This document shows positions 59,114-64,000 of a DNA stretch of 64,000 bases, piece after piece. The notes below the pieces were generated by a model that saw nothing but the letters and a program-made list of their open reading frames with translations, had not been told where the DNA came from and ran no database searches. A program made the position numbers and the translations under genes. The stretch covers positions 147,066-211,065 of the forward strand of contig NZ_JAIVAL010000007.1 of assembly GCF_020171985.1 (NCBI RefSeq), read 5' to 3'. The stretch comes from Halobacillus halophilus (GTDB lineage Bacteria > Bacillota > Bacilli > Bacillales > Halobacillaceae). Numbering within the stretch: position 1 is the first letter of the stretch; every line of letters starts with the position of its first letter.

Positions 59114-60337
59114 ATGGCTACACAGAGAAAACCCGTGCCCAGCGTGACGGTCGCTGAAGAGCCGGGTATTTTAAAACAGCCCAAATCCGTATGGGCTGTA
59201 TTTTTTGCTTGTATCATCGCATTTATGGGTCTCGGTCTTGTGGATCCGATTTTACCGGCCATTGCCAAACAGCTTGATGCTTCTCCAAGTCAAGTGACCC
59301 TTCTATTTACCAGCTACAATGCCGTCATGGCCGTTGCCATGCTTGTAACCGGGGTGATTACCTCCAGAATCGGAATGAAAAAGACACTTTTATCCGGGAT
59401 TGTCATTATAGCTTTATTTTCCGCTTTGGGCGGGTTATCTAACGGCATCTGGGAACTGGTTGCTCTGCGCGGAGGCTGGGGACTTGGGAATGCCCTGTTT
59501 GTTGCCACCGCCCTGACCGCTATTGTAACCCTGTCGAACAGCGGCAATGCTAAAGCGATCATTCTTTATGAAGCAGCGATTGGGTTAGGAATCTCGGTTG
59601 GTCCGCTGATCGGCGGCTGGCTTGGGGCGATCTCCTGGAGAGGACCTTTTCTTGGAGTCGCCACGCTGATGGTGATTGCTTTTATTGGACTGACTACTCT
59701 CATGCCTAAAGCAAGTTCCGTTCAGGTCGTGAAGAAAAAAAGCTCACTGCTTGATCCTTTTCGTGCATTAAAACACCGCTCCCTGCTCGTTCTTGGTATA
59801 ACAGCAGCTCTTTATAATTTCGGCTTTTTTACGCTGCTTGCCTATTCCCCATTTGTGTTAGGACTGGACGAGCATGGCCTTGGGTTCGTATTCCTTGGAT
59901 GGGGCGTGCTGCTTGCAATTACTTCCGTCTTTATGGCACCAAAACTGCAGCGGCTGTTCGGCACAGTCGGATCCATGTGTCTCATGCTGTTATTATTTGC
60001 TCTAGTTCTGCTGGCCATGGGAATCTGGACGTCCACGCAGTGGGTGGTCATTGCTGCTGTCATCGTCGCCGGCGCCTTGCTTGGAAATAATAATACTCTT
60101 ATTACAACAGCGGTGATGAATGCAAGTCCGGTCGAACGTTCCACCGCTTCAGCTGCCTACAGCTTCCTGCGCTTTTTAGGAGGAGCTCTTGCTCCATTTT
60201 TAGCCGGGCAGCTGGCCGAACATTTTAATTCCAGCGTACCCTTCTACGTGGGCGGATTCTGTGTATTCATTTCGGTCATTTATGTATGGCTGAATCAGAA
60301 ACATATCCGCCACGTGGACCAGGCGGAAGCTCATTAA
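59114..60337 (+). CDS. MFS efflux transporter (Bcr/CmlA or TetA-like)
   Basis: A 407-residue major-facilitator protein with twelve helices. The first helix LVDPILPAIAKQLDASPSQVT (near 41-61) and the N-terminal loop with SRIGMKKTLLSGI (motif A region, near 89-101) are typical of drug exporters of the Bcr/YdgK group. A polar 23-residue N-terminal extension precedes helix 1. AGGAAAGGAG lies before the ATG. It is divergent from MarR and its promoter contains two operators, so it is probably drug-inducible. Confidence 0.9.
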   Translation: MATQRKPVPSVTVAEEPGILKQPKSVWAVFFACIIAFMGLGLVDPILPAIAKQLDASPSQVTLLFTSYNAVMAVAMLVTGVITSRIGMKKTLLSGIVIIALFSALGGLSNGIWELVALRGGWGLGNALFVATALTAIVTLSNSGNAKAIILYEAAIGLGISVGPLIGGWLGAISWRGPFLGVATLMVIAFIGLTTLMPKASSVQVVKKKSSLLDPFRALKHRSLLVLGITAALYNFGFFTLLAYSPFVLGLDEHGLGFVFLGWGVLLAITSVFMAPKLQRLFGTVGSMCLMLLLFALVLLAMGIWTSTQWVVIAAVIVAGALLGNNNTLITTAVMNASPVERSTASAAYSFLRFLGGALAPFLAGQLAEHFNSSVPFYVGGFCVFISVIYVWLNQKHIRHVDQAEAH

Positions 60338-60424
60338 CAGGTCCACCCTATCTCCAGGTCTGGGTCCGCTTGGCATCTGCTTAAGACCCGCTAAGCTACA
60401 AACATGAAGAAAGAAGGTTACAGT

Positions 60425-62251
60425 ATGTGTGGTATTACAGGATGGGTTTCGTGGACTCGTCATTTGGAACATCAGGAACCCATTATAGACAATATGACCA
60501 GCTCAATCACTCACCGCGGTCCGGACACAGGCAATACCTGGCTCAAGGGTCAGGCTGCATTCGGTCAGCGTCGGTTGATCGTCATTGATCCAGAGGGCGG
60601 GCTTCAGCCGATGGTCTATCAAAAGGGAGACCATTCGATCGTTCTTACGTATAATGGCGAGATTTACAACTTTAAAGAATTACGCGAAGAGCTTGAGGCG
60701 AAGGGACATACGTTCCAGAGTTCCTCTGATACCGAAGTGCTTCTTCACGCCTATTTAGAATGGGAGGAAGACTGCGTTCATCACTTAAATGGTATTTTTG
60801 CCTTTAGTGTATGGGACGAAGGTAAGGAGCAGCTGATGCTTGGACGCGATCATCTTGGCGTGAAACCTTTATATTTTGCCGAACGGAACGGAGAGATTCT
60901 TTTTGGTTCAGAATTGAAGACGTTATTCGCGCACCCTTCCGTGAAACCTGTCCTCGATGCAGATGGGCTGGCTGAAATTTTCGGACTCGGACCGATCCGC
61001 ACGCCTGGCCAGGGAGTCTTTAAGGATATAGAAGAAGTGCGTGCCGGGCATTATGTGCTCTTTCAACATAACCAACGTAAAACAGAACAATACTGGACAC
61101 TTGAAAGCAAGCAGCATACAGATGATCTCGATACTACAGTTTCAACGATCCGCTCGTATTTAGAAGACACGGTTAACCGCCAGCTTTTTGCGGATCGTCC
61201 CGTCGTCTCCATGCTATCCGGCGGACTTGACTCCAGCGGACTTACAGCTATTGCCTCGAAGCAGCTTGAGGCTTCAGGGGAAACGCTGAACACTTACTCT
61301 ATGGACTTTGAGAACAGTGATGATAGTTTTGAAGAAGATTTCCTCCGTGTTGACCGGGATGAGCCCTGGGTTGAAAAAGTATCCCAGTATGCCGGCACCG
61401 AGCACGAATCGGTTATTCTGAATGCTCAGCAGCTGGTGGATCACCTGCTCGTGCCGATGAGGGCAAGAGACCTTCCCGGCGTCGGAGAGATTGAAAGCTC
61501 TCTTTACCTGTTGTTCACGGAAATGAAAAAGAACGCGACCGTTGCTTTGTCCGGTGAATCCGCAGATGAAGTATTTTCCGGCTATCCCTGGTTTCATAAA
61601 CAGGAATTCCTGGATGCCGAAACCTTTCCGTGGCTTCTGAATATGACGGGCATTTCAGCCATTCTATCCGATTCCATGAAGGAGAAGCTGAATCTTCCTG
61701 CTTATCAGAAAGCACGCTACGAAGAAGCACGCAAAGAAGTCCCGGTTCTCGAAGGAGAAAATGAACTGCAAGCGAAACAACGGCGTATGTCCTACATGTT
61801 CATCACCCGCTTCCTGCCGTTTATGCTCGACCGGAAAGACCGTGCCAGTATGATGACAGGTTTTGAAGTAAGGGTTCCCTTCTGCGACTATCGACTGGTA
61901 GAATATTTATGGAATGTGCCGATCGATATGAAAAATGTAGACGGAATTGAAAAAGGAATTCTGCGCCGGGCCTTATCGGATTATCTGCCAGAAGACGTGC
62001 TGTACCGGAAGAAGAGTGCCTATCCAAGCACGAAAGATAAGGAATATTTCGAAGCGGTTAAAAATTGGATGATTTCCATATTAAATGATCCCTCCTCTCC
62101 GCTTCTAGCCTATATTAATACAGAACGGGTGTACAAGATTGCTCTGGGAGAAGTGGATGACGTTCATCCATCTCAGGCAAAGTCGTTATTTGATTACCTG
62201 ATTCAGATCAATGAATGGATGAAAGAATACAACATTCAAGTAGAGATATAA
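60425..62251 (+). CDS. asnB: Asparagine synthetase B, glutamine-hydrolysing (AsnO/AsnB)
   Basis: A 608-residue glutamine-dependent asparagine synthetase: N-terminal glutaminase with nucleophile Cys2 (MCGITGW), RGPD near 34-37, YNGEIYN near 77-83, and the C-terminal AMP-forming synthetase with PP-loop SGGLDSSGLTA near residue 264-274. Length and order are those of AsnO/AsnB of Bacillus. ATG 60425 is preferred over 60404 since GAAAGAAGG precedes it and Cys must follow Met. B. subtilis AsnO acts in sporulation. It stands alone with its own terminator. Confidence 0.93.
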   Translation: MCGITGWVSWTRHLEHQEPIIDNMTSSITHRGPDTGNTWLKGQAAFGQRRLIVIDPEGGLQPMVYQKGDHSIVLTYNGEIYNFKELREELEAKGHTFQSSSDTEVLLHAYLEWEEDCVHHLNGIFAFSVWDEGKEQLMLGRDHLGVKPLYFAERNGEILFGSELKTLFAHPSVKPVLDADGLAEIFGLGPIRTPGQGVFKDIEEVRAGHYVLFQHNQRKTEQYWTLESKQHTDDLDTTVSTIRSYLEDTVNRQLFADRPVVSMLSGGLDSSGLTAIASKQLEASGETLNTYSMDFENSDDSFEEDFLRVDRDEPWVEKVSQYAGTEHESVILNAQQLVDHLLVPMRARDLPGVGEIESSLYLLFTEMKKNATVALSGESADEVFSGYPWFHKQEFLDAETFPWLLNMTGISAILSDSMKEKLNLPAYQKARYEEARKEVPVLEGENELQAKQRRMSYMFITRFLPFMLDRKDRASMMTGFEVRVPFCDYRLVEYLWNVPIDMKNVDGIEKGILRRALSDYLPEDVLYRKKSAYPSTKDKEYFEAVKNWMISILNDPSSPLLAYINTERVYKIALGEVDDVHPSQAKSLFDYLIQINEWMKEYNIQVEI

Positions 62252-62253
62252 TA

Positions 62254-62300
62254 AGCCCCGCTCTCGGGAGGTGCCGGCCTCTTCGAGAGCGGGGTTTTTA
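62254..62300 (+). terminator. Terminator of asnB
   Basis: CCCCGCTCTCG/CGAGAGCGGGG stem followed by TTTTTA. Confidence 0.93.
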
Positions 62301-62448
62301 CCTTTCAGGAAAAGCTGTCTATTCCCCCTGCTACAACTGAATCAAGCTCCAATTTTTTAAAAAACATCGTGTCCTTGATTTAAGTCAAGGAAAGTCTTCC
62401 TCAAACCAAATACAATAGGTATGAAATCAAATTCGAGGAGGATTTTAT

Positions 62449-63198
62449 GTGAAAACAAGAATAACGAATCAGAACATGCAGCAGAAGGCAGCTTTCTTAT
62501 CAGGTGCAGCCTTACTCGTCATGACTTTGGCTGCATTTTTTGCGCAGGGGTATGTTCACAGTTCATTGGTCATAGATGGAGATGCGCTCACTACATTAAA
62601 AAACATCCAGGCTTCTCAATCCATGTTTCGTCTTGAGGTCCTTGGATGGCTCATTATTGTGATGATGGATTTAATCGTTGCCTGGGGATTTTATATGTTT
62701 CTGAAACCTTTCCATTCAGGATTCGCACTACTAGCCGGCTGGCTCCGGTTACTTTACACAGCCGTTCTGGCCATTGCGGTTTCCCATCTGGTTATAGCAA
62801 GTCATATGGTTCAAGAACCAGTGTCCGGTACTCCATCAGATAACTTAGCACAGCAAGCTATGGCGTCCATCACAGCATTTGAAGCCATCTGGTCATTTGG
62901 GCTAATTATTTTCGGGCTTCATCTAATCGCTGTCGGCCTGATTGCACTGGATACCAGTAAAATTCCAAAATTCATTAGTATTCTAGTCATTCTAGCTGGC
63001 TTCAGCTACTTCCTTGTTCATTTCATGTATGGTTTCCTACCGCAAATGGAACGTTTTACAGGGACACTGGAGTTCATTCTTATGGCACCTATGTTCATTG
63101 GAGAATTGGGCTTTGGTATATGGTTATTGTGGAGAGGAACAAAGTTAACGATAGATGAATCCTATTCACTCCACAATCCTGAGGTGATTCGCTTCTGA
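62449..63198 (+). CDS. DUF4386 family membrane protein
   Basis: A 249-residue integral membrane protein with seven helices (near residues 20-38, 56-82, 92-113, 140-160, 168-185, 195-212 and 220-238). Typical DUF4386 features are QKAAFLSGAALLVMTLAAFF at the start, LFRLEVLGWLI, LLAGWLRLLYTAVL and the MYGFLPQM end. The GTG start has AGGAGG 8 bases upstream. The last 33 bases overlap the tail of the convergent Crp/Fnr gene. The role of the family is unknown; it is often found next to regulators such as this one. Confidence 0.88.
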   Translation: MKTRITNQNMQQKAAFLSGAALLVMTLAAFFAQGYVHSSLVIDGDALTTLKNIQASQSMFRLEVLGWLIIVMMDLIVAWGFYMFLKPFHSGFALLAGWLRLLYTAVLAIAVSHLVIASHMVQEPVSGTPSDNLAQQAMASITAFEAIWSFGLIIFGLHLIAVGLIALDTSKIPKFISILVILAGFSYFLVHFMYGFLPQMERFTGTLEFILMAPMFIGELGFGIWLLWRGTKLTIDESYSLHNPEVIRF

Positions 63199-63762
63199 GC
63201 GTTTCTTAATACGGCTTAGCGATTCCGGCTTGATCCCTAAGTAGCTGGCTAATTGGTACTGGGGAACCCGGTCCACTAAACCTGGTCTTTTTTCCAGTAG
63301 AGCACGATACCGTTCTTCTGGGGTCGAAGAGATAAAAGCGGAGAATTCATCCCTCATAGCACCCATGTCCTCTTCCATCATTTTGCGAGTCATGGTCTCT
63401 AATACGGGATGCGTGTCGTAACTTTCCTGTTCGGTAGATAAATCCCCTACCACAAGCGTACAGTCTTCCAAACAGCTAAGAGAGTATGGAGAAGATTTAT
63501 CCGTTTTATGCTGATTAAAAATCGTCACACTCTGTTCTTCTGTAAAGAAGTTGTACGTATTCTCATTTCCATGTTCATCAACGGCATACTGCCGCACACA
63601 TCCTTGTAAAACAAAATAGCATTTGTCCGGGATTTCACCTTGATGTAAAAGGATCGTTCCTTTCTTAAAAGCAGCGACCGGAACATCTACGGTCAGTTTT
63701 TTTAATTCAGACTCGTTGAGATCGGAAAAACGTTTCATATACTGGATAAGGACATCTTTCAT
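63166..63762 (-). CDS. Crp/Fnr family regulator
   Basis: A 198-residue regulator with a cNMP-binding-like beta barrel (about residues 20-125, with KGTILLHQGEIPDKCYFVLQGCV and ENTYNFFTEEQSV) and a C-terminal HTH (YQLASYLGIKPESLSRIKKR). No cysteine cluster typical of FNR iron-sulfur centres is seen, and phosphate-binding Arg/Ser of true cAMP receptors is not apparent, so the signal is unknown. The second of two near ATGs (63762) is 9 bases after AGGGAG. It overlaps DUF4386 tail-to-tail by 33 bases. Confidence 0.9.
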   Translation of the reverse strand: MKDVLIQYMKRFSDLNESELKKLTVDVPVAAFKKGTILLHQGEIPDKCYFVLQGCVRQYAVDEHGNENTYNFFTEEQSVTIFNQHKTDKSSPYSLSCLEDCTLVVGDLSTEQESYDTHPVLETMTRKMMEEDMGAMRDEFSAFISSTPEERYRALLEKRPGLVDRVPQYQLASYLGIKPESLSRIKKRSEANHLRIVE

Positions 63763-63884
63763 GCTCATCAGCTCCCTTATCAGGATTGGTATTGATCCTT
63801 CTAGTATAGCAGGATGGAAGGCGATAAGGTATCGGGGATGATTAAATAATAAGCTCAGTTAAACTTCCGTGATAATATTATGGT

Positions 63885-64000
63885 AAAGCTCCCGTTTGTT
63901 GAAGACTCAGTTTCGAGATAAACGGGTCCGTTACTTTATGTGGAAAAGGGCTGGTGGGGAAATAACTCGCTTTCCTATGGGGGAACGGTGAGCTTCCTCG
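63885..64000 (+). repeat. Dispersed long repeat, copy 4 (cut by window end)
   Basis: Starts AGCTCCCGTTTGTTGAAGAC, then GATAAACGGGTCCGTTACTT and GGGCTGGTGGGGAAATAACT. It is near identical for about 90 bases with copy 3 at 14.8 kb and in the same orientation; the rest is beyond the window. Confidence 0.8.

Noticed and set aside
1..64000. CRISPR arrays, tRNA, rRNA, prophage or plasmid genes
   Set aside because: No regular spaced repeats, cloverleaf or phage/plasmid modules were recognised.

Overview
The window looks like a chromosomal segment of a halotolerant, spore-forming Bacillaceae, of the Halobacillus/Virgibacillus type. I infer this from protein families (UppP, YjzC, DUF1456, DUF3889, NagZ/NamZ, a Rok-like protein), strong AGGAGG ribosome sites, frequent TTG/GTG starts and sigma-A/ECF/CcpA-type signals. 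No rRNA, tRNA, CRISPR array or prophage was seen.

Layout. 0-6.3 kb: a dedA-uppP lipid-carrier pair, small hypotheticals, a solo TnpB (IS1341-type) insertion, a cysteine-rich DUF11 surface-type protein and a stress-type SDR. 6.3-7.1 kb: two copies of a long non-coding repeat, with further copies at 14.8 kb and at the right edge. 7-16.5 kb: cupin, lysozyme-like protein, DUF488, EamA transporter, HTH protein, purT with a possible PurR site, small membrane proteins and a phosphoesterase. 16.8-32.8 kb: an accessory stretch of small lipoproteins, small membrane proteins, a flavin monooxygenase, a Rok-like protein, an M29 aminopeptidase, an ECF sigma/anti-sigma pair, a CPBP protease, MFS and PadR/HAAS genes, gene remnants and many short 3'-end repeats.

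32.8-38 kb: an acyl-CoA catabolic operon (CoA transferase, SDR, thiolase, acyl-CoA dehydrogenase) divergent from a TetR regulator. 38-41 kb: ArsR-type regulator, flavodoxin-fold reductase, peroxiredoxin-like protein and a second EamA transporter. 41-46.3 kb: an alpha-glucoside ABC importer (without its own ATPase) with a GH13 glucosidase. 46.5-49.3 kb: MFS/HxlR divergent pair and a DUF3889 protein. 49.7-53 kb: a very large secreted NagZ-NamZ fusion, predicted to strip both GlcNAc and MurNAc from wall fragments, with a perfect CcpA site upstream. 53.3-58.9 kb: DUF2254 membrane protein, an apparent ATP-grasp peptide-ligase (graspetide-like) cluster with very small upstream genes, DUF1456 and a 50-residue peptide gene. 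59-64 kb: MarR/MFS pair, asparagine synthetase, DUF4386 protein and a Crp/Fnr regulator.

The most interesting items are the ATP-grasp/small-peptide cluster at 55.3-56.85 kb, the NagZ-NamZ fusion, several unlisted tiny genes (20, 41, 50, 54 and 70 residues), and four genes with a good Shine-Dalgarno but no ATG/GTG/TTG at the expected place (ATA, ATA, CTG, and a +1 shift in the thiolase).
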